The notes under the pieces: model-generated | Databases searched by the model: none | The model's input: only the letters and a program-made list of their open reading frames with translations | Told to the model about the DNA's origin: nothing | Assembly (NCBI GenBank): GCA_022571825.1 | Contig: JACZXC010000028.1 | Span: 1 to 13,986 of the forward strand | DNA: 13,986 bases | From: Myxococcales bacterium | Lineage (GTDB): Bacteria > Myxococcota_A > UBA9160 > SMWR01 | Direction of reading: 5' to 3' | Shown here: positions 1 through 5,971 of the stretch, one piece after another | How the letters are laid out: each line of letters starts with the position of its first letter | Position numbering within the stretch: the stretch's first letter is position 1 | Position numbers and translations under genes: made by a program

Positions 1-436
1 CCAAAACGCCAGCGTACCCGACGGGGCGACGAGAAAAGTCATCCTAGCATGAGGCCGAGAGTTGCTGCGTCTACAGCGCGGACCCATCGCACAGCTCGCC
101 GCGAAGTCGTCTCACCTACGGAACCCGGTTGCCCGTGTCGCGGTGGCCACGGCGCGCACGGCGGCGACGGTGCGAAGTGCAGCCAGTGGCCGGTAGCTGG
201 TTGCCTCGGGCTACTGCGCGCAGGGAGCGAGGTGACGGCGCTGGGGGACTCGGGCGCGAGGTCTCGCTCACAGCAGCCGAGGTCAGCGGGACCGTGGACC
301 TCTTGGAGCAGGTGCTCTCGCACCTTTACACGAGACTCTTCGCGGCGTAGCCCTGGCTTCCTCGACGTTCTCTGACAGCGCCTTCACGTCCGAGTGGCGA
401 CTCTTGCCATCCTCTACCCTACAGATGGAGGACGAA
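1..436. other. No convincing gene (5' flank of CDF gene)
   Basis: Several overlapping open frames exist on both strands, but they are Arg/Pro/Ser-rich, lack good ribosome sites and resemble no family I recognise. I treat this stretch as intergenic or decayed coding DNA. Next to the downstream start, a TCCTC at 410-414 can pair with the GAGGA Shine-Dalgarno at 428-432, so the leader could form a small hairpin. No MerR- or ArsR-type regulator, which might be expected beside a metal transporter, can be read here. Confidence 0.4.
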
Positions 437-1090
437 ATGACGGCTCGCTCGCTCCTTCTCAATCGTGCTCTCTGGCTCGAACGCCTGACAATCGTCTGGA
501 ACGTTGCCGAGGCCGTGATCGCCATCGGCGCAGGCTGGCTGGCGGGGAGCGTTGCTCTCGTCGGGTTCGGGCTCGACAGCGTGATCGAGACGATCGCTGC
601 GCTAGCGCTCTACCGACGACTGCGCGCGGAGCAGGCCGGTGCGACTGAAGAAGAGGCCGAAGCCCACGAGCGCAGGGCACTATGGATCGTGGGCGTGACA
701 TTCTTCCTTCTCAGCGGCTACATCGCCTTCGAGGCCGCGAGCACCTTGTGGACGAAACAGCCTCCCGAGGTGAGCCGAGTCGGCATCATTCTGGCGGCTG
801 TCTCCCTGGCGGTGATGCCCGCTCTAGCAATCGCCAAACATCGAGCTGGAAAGGCGCTGAAAAGTCGGGCGCTGGTGGCCGACGCCAAGGAGACCTTCGT
901 GTGCTCCTACCTGTCGCTGACGCTCCTCGCCGGGCTCGGCCTCAACGCCCTGTTCGGATGGTGGTGGGCCGATCCAGTTGCGGCTCTGACAATGCTTCCG
1001 CTCGTGATCCGCGAGGGCTGGGAGGCACTCGCGGAAGCACGCGAGGGAGCTGGAGAAGGCGGTACCGAAGCTCACGATCTGGAGGTATGA
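437..1090 (+). CDS. Cation diffusion facilitator-like cation transporter
   Basis: This 217-residue inner-membrane protein resembles the short cation diffusion facilitator (CDF) subfamily, which exports divalent metals, probably by proton antiport. It has about six hydrophobic segments. The signatures are GFGLDSVIE (43-51), ADAKETFVC (148-156) and WADP (177-180). At the two positions where classical CDFs carry HxxxD, this protein has D47-x3-E51 and E152-x3-C156, so its metal preference may differ from that of zinc exporters. The cytoplasmic C-terminal domain is nearly absent; only an acidic tail remains. I chose the ATG at 437 because GGAGGA (427-432) lies 4 bases upstream; an in-frame TTG at 404 and ATG at 425 have no such support. 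The gene converges on the FIST gene with a 35-base gap. The fold assignment is good; the transported metal is unknown. Confidence 0.85.
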   Translation: MTARSLLLNRALWLERLTIVWNVAEAVIAIGAGWLAGSVALVGFGLDSVIETIAALALYRRLRAEQAGATEEEAEAHERRALWIVGVTFFLLSGYIAFEAASTLWTKQPPEVSRVGIILAAVSLAVMPALAIAKHRAGKALKSRALVADAKETFVCSYLSLTLLAGLGLNALFGWWWADPVAALTMLPLVIREGWEALAEAREGAGEGGTEAHDLEV

Positions 1091-1125
1091 GAATCGCGCG
1101 TCTCGCGGGGCGATCCAGCTCCAGC

Positions 1126-2304
1126 CTAGGAGGCCATCTTCGGTCGGAAGATGCCAAAGGCGCTGGTGTAGCCGTGCAGGAACGTACGCCGCTGCACGGG
1201 GCCAATCTCGCCATTGCAGAAGAAACCCGTCAAAGGCACCTCGCCCAGGTGGCGCCGGAAGGAGTTGCTGTCGTGGTCCGGCTCGCCGTAGAAATTCTTT
1301 CCGCGCCCCAGGCAGGAGAACAGGAGCGCTCCGCCTGGCGCGGTGGCCGCCTGGTAGCGGGCGAGCCGGTCCTCGAGATCCGCGTCCGCGGTGCCGCGGT
1401 CGCGCAGGTGGAACTGCACGACCTGGGTGGCGTGGAGGGGTGCGGCCACGACGAGGGTGCCGTTCTCGGGGTCGCCTCCCACGAGGTTCCGAATCAGGAA
1501 GTCGCCGCGCTCATAGGCCGTCTGCTCGGCGCGCATTTCAATTCCGAGCAACAGCGACGTCTGGAACAGCGCGCGGTCCTCGGGGCTGGCGCCGGCGACG
1601 AGCTCGTTCAGCACCTGGAGGGGAGGGCGTCCATCGACTTCGTGGAGCACGTTGTCGCGGCAAAGGGTGACGAACATGGGATTCCCAACCGGGCGACAGC
1701 CCTGGGCGATGATGGCATCGACGACGACGTCGCCGGCGAGGCAGACGCCCACGACTCCACCGCGGTGAACGCGGTCGCCGAGGAAGAGCGCGTTGCTACC
1801 GGGCTGGTCGCCGCCACTCGCGATGCCACCCACTTTGACGGCTTCCGGAAAGCGCGCGTCTAGGCTGCGGGTCAGCTGCTCCACATCGGCGCTGGGATCA
1901 CTCAAGAGAACGAAGTGGGGATCCGCCTCGGGCTCGACGCCCACGCGTTCGTTCCAGTGAGCCTCGTCGAGAGCCTCCCCGGGTAGCTGCGCCGTGTCGA
2001 CGTGGAACCCGCGCAGAGACACGCCGGGGAGGCTCGCCGCGGCCAGGGCCAACGCGGGCCCCTCTTCCACCTCGTGCCCGCCTCCGATGATGCTGCCGCC
2101 GCTGCAGCCCAGTACCAGGGCGCCGGGCAGGGCGCGCGAAAGGCGCTCTGGGAGCGAATCGATCGCCGGGCTGTACTCCGCCGAGGGAAAGGCGAAGACC
2201 AAGTCCGGTGCTTCGCCGCCGAGCTCCGAGGCGATCGAAGCGGTCGCCTCGTCGACGGCGCGGTCGAGCCCTTGGGCCCGCGAGATTGCCGATGCCCAGC
2301 GCAA
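1126..2304 (-). CDS. FIST N/C domain sensory protein
   Basis: This 392-residue protein matches the FIST (F-box and intracellular signal transduction) architecture, with FIST_N and FIST_C together and no attached kinase or methyl-acceptor domain. Visible motifs are GCSGGS at 66-71 in the N-terminal half and, in the C-terminal half, SCLGRG near 330 and GFFCNGEIGP near 360-369. FIST domains are thought to bind small ligands, perhaps amino acids; stand-alone bacterial forms resemble the human FBXO22 region and have no settled role. Translation appears to start at TTG 2304, giving the family-typical start (M)RWASAIS, with GGAGGAG 8-9 bases upstream. An overlapping GTG at 2314 opens a different frame and is rejected. 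The gene lies 6 bases downstream of a 58-residue ORF, so the two are probably co-transcribed and translationally coupled. Confidence 0.88.
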   Translation of the reverse strand: MRWASAISRAQGLDRAVDEATASIASELGGEAPDLVFAFPSAEYSPAIDSLPERLSRALPGALVLGCSGGSIIGGGHEVEEGPALALAAASLPGVSLRGFHVDTAQLPGEALDEAHWNERVGVEPEADPHFVLLSDPSADVEQLTRSLDARFPEAVKVGGIASGGDQPGSNALFLGDRVHRGGVVGVCLAGDVVVDAIIAQGCRPVGNPMFVTLCRDNVLHEVDGRPPLQVLNELVAGASPEDRALFQTSLLLGIEMRAEQTAYERGDFLIRNLVGGDPENGTLVVAAPLHATQVVQFHLRDRGTADADLEDRLARYQAATAPGGALLFSCLGRGKNFYGEPDHDSNSFRRHLGEVPLTGFFCNGEIGPVQRRTFLHGYTSAFGIFRPKMAS

Positions 2305-2310
2305 GGACGC

Positions 2311-2487
2311 TCACTCCTCCGCGGGAAAGACCTGCATTGCCTCCCGCACCTCGACGCGATCAAAGACGCCCTCGGTCGCATATGCCGTGGGGGTGGCCCG
2401 GAGCTGCTTGCGCGCTTGCGCGCGGCTGGGGATACCTGGCGAGCGGCGTCGGGCCAAGGGGCAGAACCCCGCGTCTCTTCCGGCCAT
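2311..2487 (-). CDS. Small hypothetical protein upstream of FIST gene
   Basis: This is a 58-residue ORF from ATG 2487 to TGA 2311. Its last 35 or so residues look like real protein (…TPTAYATEGVFDRVEVREAM…, ending VFPAEE) and their codons end mostly in G or C. The first 25 residues are Arg-rich and less convincing, so the true start could differ. The stop lies 6 bases before the FIST start, and the FIST ribosome site is inside this ORF's last codons, which implies translational coupling. A TTGACT/CATAAT promoter (2521-2551) sits just upstream and would give a leader of roughly 25-30 bases. I do not recognise the family. A role accessory to the FIST protein is inferred from position only. Confidence 0.45.
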   Translation of the reverse strand: MAGRDAGFCPLARRRSPGIPSRAQARKQLRATPTAYATEGVFDRVEVREAMQVFPAEE

Positions 2488-2520
2488 GCGATTGGGGAGG
2501 TCGCCGTCCCCGTGGTCCGC

Positions 2521-2551
2521 ATTATGAGCCCAGGCACGCGGTCCGAGTCAA
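2521..2551 (-). promoter_or_regulatory. Predicted sigma70 promoter for small ORF + FIST
   Basis: On the minus strand a -35-like TTGACT (2546-2551) is followed by a 19-base spacer and a -10-like CATAAT (2521-2526), each matching consensus at five of six positions. The spacer is 2 bases longer than ideal. It points into the 58-residue ORF at 2487 and the FIST gene. Confidence 0.45.
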
Positions 2552-2734
2552 CCGGCGTTTCACCCTTGTCGAGGGGCGCGCGCGGGAGCGTTACTCGCAT
2601 CAACCACGACCTGCGCCCGTTTTTAGCGAACAGCACCGACGGATCGCGGAAAGATTCTGAGTCGAACCGGATCTGTTGGCGGCAAACGGGGTCAGCATCG
2701 CAAACGCATGCACTCCACCGGCTCTGGGTAGATG

Positions 2735-2743
2735 TAATATAAC
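2735..2743 (+). promoter_or_regulatory. AT-rich -10-like element before tandem paralogue 1
   Basis: TAATATAAC stands out in a G+C-rich region about 40 bases before the ATG at 2782. It contains TAATAT and TATAAC as possible -10 boxes. No good -35 hexamer lies at the expected distance, so this is weak. The rest of 2552-2781 shows nothing I can identify. Confidence 0.25.
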
Positions 2744-2781
2744 CGAAAGCGCGTGACTAATATCGAGGTTGCGCACGGTCA

Positions 2782-3081
2782 ATGAACGAGCTTCCGATCG
2801 GACGCTTCCAACGCGCCATCCTGGCCACCCACGAGTGCCGCTCGTACCTGCGAGAACGTGTCTTCGTCCGAGAGAAGTTCGAGGGAAAGACCGTCTGGGC
2901 GGGCTATGTCCTCGTCTTCACCCTGGCCGGCCACCCCACAGCAGCCACCACCTGCTACGCCTGGTCTGTCGATCAGCGGGTAACGGCCGTGCTCCATGAG
3001 GGGCCGGTGGACTCGCCACAAGCTGCTGTGCGGGCGGCGATCGTACAGGAGCATCGGGAGCGAAACCGCGAGACGAAATGA
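2782..3081 (+). CDS. Hypothetical protein, tandem paralogue 1
   Basis: This 99-residue soluble protein has no signal peptide or membrane segment. It aligns over nearly its whole length with the protein at 3341-3622. Both start MNEL, share FEGxTVWAGxVLVF (34-47) and CYAW (58-61), and end in RVTAVLHExPVDSPxAAVRAAI (about 66-87). More than half of the aligned residues are identical, which shows a tandem duplication followed by divergence. I do not recognise a named domain. The pattern of beta-strand-like segments followed by an amphipathic helix suggests a small alpha/beta fold. The ribosome site is weak (GAGG about 13 bases upstream of ATG). The final codons overlap the start of a 27-residue membrane peptide by ATGA. 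Confidence 0.65.
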   Translation: MNELPIGRFQRAILATHECRSYLRERVFVREKFEGKTVWAGYVLVFTLAGHPTAATTCYAWSVDQRVTAVLHEGPVDSPQAAVRAAIVQEHRERNRETK

Positions 3082-3161
3082 CCGAAGCCGACTGGGCTCT
3101 AATGGCCATCCTGTTCATTTGCATTCTTTTGGGCATAAGGCGGTGGAGGCGTCGTAATTAG
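3078..3161 (+). CDS. 27-residue single-pass membrane microprotein (predicted)
   Basis: An ATG at 3078 overlaps the upstream TGA as ATGA, the usual arrangement for translational coupling. The 27-codon frame encodes a short acidic N-terminus (MTEADW), one hydrophobic stretch of about 13 residues (7-20, ALMAILFICILLGI) and a strongly basic tail (RRWRRRN). This is the layout of a small bitopic inner-membrane peptide with its C-terminus in the cytoplasm. It is too short for homology to say much. The chance of a hydrophobic segment plus a basic tail arising in exactly this coupled position seems low, but the gene is a prediction only. Confidence 0.4.
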   Translation: MTEADWALMAILFICILLGIRRWRRRN

Positions 3162-3340
3162 GACACTACCCAATTCTGTGTTGGGGGTCGGCTACTGAAC
3201 TCCTGAAGTATCGCCTTCAGTCTACGGCAAGGATGCTTCCTGGCGGGGTTGTCCCGTTCGCTGTGGATCTTGGCTGAGCAGCGGACTGCGGAGAGTATCT
3301 TCTGGCTGATATATCAGGATGAGGGCAAGCCGGAGGAGAA

Positions 3341-3622
3341 TTGAACGAGCTGTCCATCAAGGGCTTCCAGCACGCCATTCACGAGACCCACGGCTCACGC
3401 TCCCAGCTACTCACGCGGGAGCGCGTCCACGAGAGATTTGAAGGCGAGACTGTCTGGGCGGGCGAGGTGCTGGTATTCGGGCTCCTGGACCATCCCAGCT
3501 CCTCCAAGTGCTACGCCTGGGAAGTGGACGGTCGCGTAACGGCTGTGCTGCACGAGCCGCCTGTTGATTCGCCGCTGGCGGCGGTGAGAGCGGCTATTGC
3601 GGCGGAGCACCGCGGAGAATGA
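3341..3622 (+). CDS. Hypothetical protein, tandem paralogue 2
   Basis: This 93-residue protein is the second copy of the family at 2782-3081. It shares MNEL, FEGETVWAG, VLVF, CYAW and RVTAVLHEPPVDSP, followed by AAVRAAI. It differs in the middle (two residues shorter near the HP…CYAW region) and lacks the basic C-terminal tail. It starts at TTG 3341, which aligns exactly with the ATG of copy 1, with GGAGG (3332-3336) 4 bases upstream. The function is unknown. The CxW and VDSP positions, conserved in both copies, are the best candidates for functional residues. The 179 bases between the microprotein and this gene contain only a possible 31-codon frame (3249-3344). Confidence 0.65.
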   Translation: MNELSIKGFQHAIHETHGSRSQLLTRERVHERFEGETVWAGEVLVFGLLDHPSSSKCYAWEVDGRVTAVLHEPPVDSPLAAVRAAIAAEHRGE

Positions 3623-3680
3623 ATCTCAACTGAAACTCGGACATTACCCTGAATTGGACCGCGGACTTGAGGCGGCGCAG

Positions 3681-3686
3681 GATAAT
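3681..3686 (+). promoter_or_regulatory. -10-like element before CBS gene
   Basis: GATAAT, followed by TAATTC, lies 24 bases before the chosen ATG at 3710 and matches the sigma70 -10 consensus at five of six positions. No convincing -35 is visible at 16-18 bases spacing. Confidence 0.25.
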
Positions 3687-3709
3687 TAATTCTGATGAGG
3701 AAACCTACC

Positions 3710-4177
3710 ATGAAGACCAAAGACATCCTTCGCGTAAAGGGAAACGATGTTATCACGATCGGGCCGGATGAGACGGTCCAGGAAGCCATCCGCAAGCTGA
3801 ATGAGTACGGCATCGGTGCTCTAGTCGTCACTGGCGAGCGTGAAGAGATCAGCGGGATCATCACGGAACGGGACATACTGCGCGAATGCGGCGAGCGGGG
3901 CGTCTTCTTGAGCGAGCCGCCCCAGCGGGAACAAACGAATTGGCCATCCCTCGTCCGGGACGTTATGAAGAGGGATCTCATCGTCGGAGTGCCCGATGAT
4001 GGTCTCGACTATGTCATGGGGATTATGACGAAGAACCGAATTCGCCATCTACCGATCATGGATGGGAAGAAGCTGGCGGGCATCATCTCGATCGGTGACG
4101 TCATCAACGCCCATCTGAAGGAGACTGAGTTCGAGAATCGCATGCTGAAGGACTACATTCACGGGGTGACGCTTTGA
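3710..4177 (+). CDS. CBS-domain pair protein
   Basis: This is a 155-residue cytoplasmic protein made only of two CBS motifs forming one Bateman module. The first CBS spans about 1-60, with GALVV and GIITERDIL (49-57). The second spans about 83-140, with VRDVMKRD, RHLPIMDGKKLAGIISIGDVI (112-132) and a short helical tail. Such modules bind adenosyl ligands (AMP, ATP, NADH, SAM) and act as energy or redox sensors; which ligand binds here cannot be read. I chose ATG 3710 rather than 3695 because GAGG (3697-3700) is 9 bases before 3710 and MKTKDIL matches the usual family start. A hairpin follows the stop. Confidence 0.85.
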   Translation: MKTKDILRVKGNDVITIGPDETVQEAIRKLNEYGIGALVVTGEREEISGIITERDILRECGERGVFLSEPPQREQTNWPSLVRDVMKRDLIVGVPDDGLDYVMGIMTKNRIRHLPIMDGKKLAGIISIGDVINAHLKETEFENRMLKDYIHGVTL

Positions 4178-4212
4178 CGGGCGTGATCGTTCCACCGCTC
4201 CGGCCAAGCCCT

Positions 4213-4242
4213 CCTCCGCTTCCGCGAAGCGAAGGGCCGTTT
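4213..4242 (+). terminator. Hairpin after CBS gene, possible terminator
   Basis: CGCTTC (4217-4222) and GAAGCG (4226-4231) form a perfect 6-bp stem with a 3-base loop. It is extended by CCT/AGG across one C-A mismatch and followed by GCCGTTTAG. It lies 36 bases after the CBS stop codon. The T run is only three bases, so rho-independent action is uncertain. Confidence 0.35.
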
Positions 4243-4292
4243 AGTCGCTGTGGAATCACGGTCCGTCTCGGGCTTGAATCGACATCACTAGC

Positions 4293-4631
4293 ATGGCGTC
4301 CATGAATCTAGACCCGCTAGCATTCGAGCGGGCTCCGATGACCGATCCTGAAGACAATTCGCCGTTCCCCGAGCCGGTTGCCATCCCGATCACCGACTCG
4401 ATCGACCTTCACTACTTCCGAGCGGCCGAGATCGGCGATGTCGTGGACGCCTACCTCGAAGCTGCGCTCGAAGCGGGTTTCCGAGAGGTTCGCCTCATTC
4501 ACGGGCGCGGGAAGGGAGTTCAGCGCAGCCGGGTGCAGCAACTACTTGCTCGGCACCCCCAGGTAGAGCGTTTCGCGGACGCTCCGGGCGACGAGGGAGG
4601 ATGGGGCGCCACGATCGCATGGCTGCGGTAG
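4293..4631 (+). CDS. Smr domain protein
   Basis: This 112-residue protein is almost entirely a small MutS-related (Smr) domain. The signature residues are DLHYF at 38-42, HGRGKG at 70-75 and GGWGAT at 102-107, with the VDAYLEAALEAGFREVRLIHG helix-strand in between. Smr domains show nicking or RNA endonuclease activity in studied cases. Stand-alone short forms like this are common and mostly uncharacterised, so nucleic-acid cleavage is inferred from the family. The first ATG (4293) has no clear Shine-Dalgarno; ATG 4302 or 4338 are alternatives that would keep the whole domain. The N-terminal 30 residues are acidic and Pro-rich and probably disordered. Confidence 0.82.
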   Translation: MASMNLDPLAFERAPMTDPEDNSPFPEPVAIPITDSIDLHYFRAAEIGDVVDAYLEAALEAGFREVRLIHGRGKGVQRSRVQQLLARHPQVERFADAPGDEGGWGATIAWLR

Positions 4632-4640
4632 TCCGAGGCT

Positions 4641-4657
4641 CGGTGGTGGTTCCACCG
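4641..4657 (+). terminator. GC-rich hairpin after Smr gene
   Basis: CGGTGG (4641-4646) and CCACCG (4652-4657) form a 6-bp stem with a 5-base loop starting 10 bases after the Smr stop. There is no following T run, so it may be a weak terminator, an RNA-stabilising hairpin or chance. Confidence 0.25.
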
Positions 4658-4747
4658 CGGGACTGTGGAGCGCCGGTGCTCTTACCGGGGGGGATTGCCC
4701 TACAATCTCACGTGACAGGAGAGCCGTCTTCTCCGGAGGAATACCTC

Positions 4748-5032
4748 GTGAGCGAGGAATCCGAGGCTCCAACGCTTCCGTACAAGGGTTATGAGATACG
4801 TGCGACTCCCTTGCAGTTACCAGAGTCCGGAGAGTGGACCCTCGACATTGAAATCGTGAGACGGCCGCAGCGTTCGAAGCGTCGCCGGAAAACCGGAGAT
4901 GCTGTGAACCTGAGATCATTCAGTGCTCGAAACAAATTCTCGACGCAAGAGGAAGCGATTGCGCGCTGCTTTGCGTTCGGAAAGAGGATCATTGACGGGA
5001 AGGTCAAGGGTCGCACCGTCGTTGACCTCTGA
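4748..5032 (+). CDS. Small conserved hypothetical protein
   Basis: This 94-residue protein starts at GTG 4748, chosen because GGAGG (4735-4739) sits 8 bases upstream; longer readings in the same frame to 4601 overlap the Smr gene and are not protein-like. The sequence opens with an acidic leader, then YKGYEIRATPLQLPESGEW, a strand-rich core, a basic stretch (RRPQRSKRRRK), RSFSARNKFSTQEEAIARC and GKRIIDGKVKG, and ends VVDL. This resembles a small cytoplasmic family common in proteobacteria (I think annotated as DUF6566 or HlyU-like, but I am not certain of the name). No catalytic motif is visible. A TACAAT at 4701-4706 could be its own -10 box. Its 3' end faces the ribbon-helix-helix gene with a 29-base gap. 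Confidence 0.7.
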   Translation: MSEESEAPTLPYKGYEIRATPLQLPESGEWTLDIEIVRRPQRSKRRRKTGDAVNLRSFSARNKFSTQEEAIARCFAFGKRIIDGKVKGRTVVDL

Positions 5033-5061
5033 AAGAAAACCCGGAGTCCATGGACCTCGGT

Positions 5062-5385
5062 CTACGCGGAGGTCGTAGGCCTGCCCAGCGCCGCCACAAT
5101 TAGCAGGGCCACGTAGCTCGACACGGACCGCACTTCCTCCCGCGCTCGGTGCTCCACCTTCCTCTTCTGCTCGGCCGTGAGGGGAACGGCGATCCCATAG
5201 GCACTGCGCTTGTCACCCAGCGAGACGCCCCCGGTTGGCCGTCCTCGTCCTGGCCCACGCCGGAGATCCTCGATCACGAGCAACGCCACAGTGCTTCCAA
5301 CCGACCGCAGGTCCGCAGCCGCTCGGGCCTGAAGTTCCCGGACTTCGCCCCGGGTGAGCTGGGGATCGACGCGCAGCCGGACCAT
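5062..5385 (-). CDS. Tandem ribbon-helix-helix-like DNA-binding protein
   Basis: This 107-residue protein contains the same ~38-residue unit twice. Unit 1 (about 3-41) reads a short strand (RLRVDPQLT), a helix, then RSVGSTVALLVIEDL. Unit 2 (about 64-100) reads IAVPLT, AEQKRKVEHRAREE, then RSVSSYVALLIVAAL. Strand-helix-turn-helix of this size matches the ribbon-helix-helix (CopG/Arc/MetJ) fold. Such proteins normally dimerise to form one DNA-binding sheet, so two units in one chain could make a single-chain dimer. A basic, Gly-rich linker (42-60, RRGPGRGRP) joins them. ATG 5385 is the only start after an in-frame stop; no strong ribosome site is visible. It sits beside an integrase remnant, so it may be a regulator left from a mobile element. 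No toxin gene is adjacent. Confidence 0.6.
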   Translation of the reverse strand: MVRLRVDPQLTRGEVRELQARAAADLRSVGSTVALLVIEDLRRGPGRGRPTGGVSLGDKRSAYGIAVPLTAEQKRKVEHRAREEVRSVSSYVALLIVAALGRPTTSA

Positions 5386-5441
5386 CCGGCCTCGGCGCTT
5401 CGGGCGGGACTTCGCTGACTTTCGTTTCGTCTTCCGGGCAG

Positions 5442-5630
5442 CGACGCTTCACGCCGCACGGGCTCCGGCACACGTTCGCGAGCCTCCACCTCGCTCGCGG
5501 CACGAATCTCAAGTGGATTCAGGCCCAGGGTGGCTGGTCGAGCGCCAAGGTGGCTGCTCGACTGGTACGGGCACTACCTCCCGACGGAGACCAGTGGCTA
5601 TGCGGACGCACTGTCAAGCGTCCCCGGACG
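5442..5630 (+). pseudogene. Tyrosine recombinase (integrase) C-terminal remnant, frameshifted
   Basis: Two frames together read as the C-terminus of a phage/island-type tyrosine integrase. In the first, RRFTPHGLRHTFASLHLARG (5442-5501) carries the catalytic HxLRH box and continues as NLKWIQAQGGWSSAKV. At 5553 one extra G shifts the frame, after which the second frame gives LLDWYGHYLPTETSGYADAL with the catalytic Tyr of the DxYGHxxP motif. The histidine normally found in the LGHSS box is Trp here (GGWSS). The N-terminal and core-binding domains are absent upstream. The fragment points at the 3' end of tRNA-Arg, the usual position of an integrase next to its attachment site. It is clearly inactive as it stands. 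Confidence 0.75.
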
Positions 5631-5714
5631 GCCCTATACGGCCCCTGCCGAAAGAGCCGTTGCCAGACGGCGCCCGCCGACTTCCGAAAAGCCGAACACC
5701 AGCGAAAGGATGCG

Positions 5715-5791
5715 TGGCGCCCCGGGGAGGAATCGAACCCCCGACCCGTCGCTTAGAAGGCGACTGCTCTGTCCGACTGAGCTACCGGGGC
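5715..5791 (-). tRNA. tRNA-Arg(TCT)
   Basis: Read on the minus strand, the acceptor stem GCCCCGG/CCGGGGC, a D arm with GCTC…GAGC, an anticodon stem GTCGC/GCGAC around CTTCTAA (anticodon TCT) and a T arm with TTCGATT give a complete cloverleaf. The discriminator is G and CCA is encoded (5717-5715). The 3' end abuts DNA carrying an integrase remnant. The gene is divergent from tRNA-His, with 89 bases between them. Confidence 0.95.
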
Positions 5792-5838
5792 CGCCGCCAA
5801 CCTAGCAGGACCTCGCCGCAAGGCGCCGGAGAACCGCG

Positions 5839-5867
5839 TTGACACCCCCGAGGGCCGCGGATAGCTT
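5839..5867 (+). promoter_or_regulatory. Promoter for tRNA-His
   Basis: A perfect -35 TTGACA (5839-5844) is followed by a 17-base spacer and a weak -10 TAGCTT (5862-5867), placing transcription start within about 8-12 bases of the tRNA-His 5' end. A G+C-rich discriminator, as seen in stringently controlled stable-RNA promoters, lies between. Confidence 0.55.
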
Positions 5868-5880
5868 CGCCGCACCTCGC

Positions 5881-5958
5881 GGTGGGCGTAGCTCAGCTGG
5901 TTAGAGCGCCAGGTTGTGGTCCTGGAGGCCGGGGGTTCGACTCCCCTCGCCCACCCCA
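5881..5958 (+). tRNA. tRNA-His(GTG)
   Basis: The acceptor stem GTGGGCG (5882-5888) pairs with CGCCCAC (5948-5954). The anticodon stem CCAGG/CCTGG encloses TTGTGGT, giving anticodon GTG. The extra G at 5881 (G-1) faces discriminator C at 5955, the hallmark of bacterial tRNA-His. CCA is encoded (5956-5958). The D arm GCTCAGCTGGTTAGAGC and T arm GGTTCGACTCC are standard. Confidence 0.96.
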
Positions 5959-5971
5959 GAATCCTCTGTGA

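Noticed and set aside
1..400. A MerR-type regulator upstream of the CDF gene
   Set aside because: I looked for a helix-turn-helix start and Cys-rich C-terminus in all frames and found none; the CPC triplet at about 139-147 is isolated.
682..1863. Long plus-strand open frame (393 codons)
   Set aside because: It is antisense to the FIST gene and out of frame with the CDF gene; its translation has no family resemblance, while the other two genes are well supported.
1902..2636. 244-codon minus-strand frame
   Set aside because: It overlaps the FIST gene in another frame and is Arg/Ser/Pro-rich; the 58-residue ORF in the adjacent frame is more protein-like.
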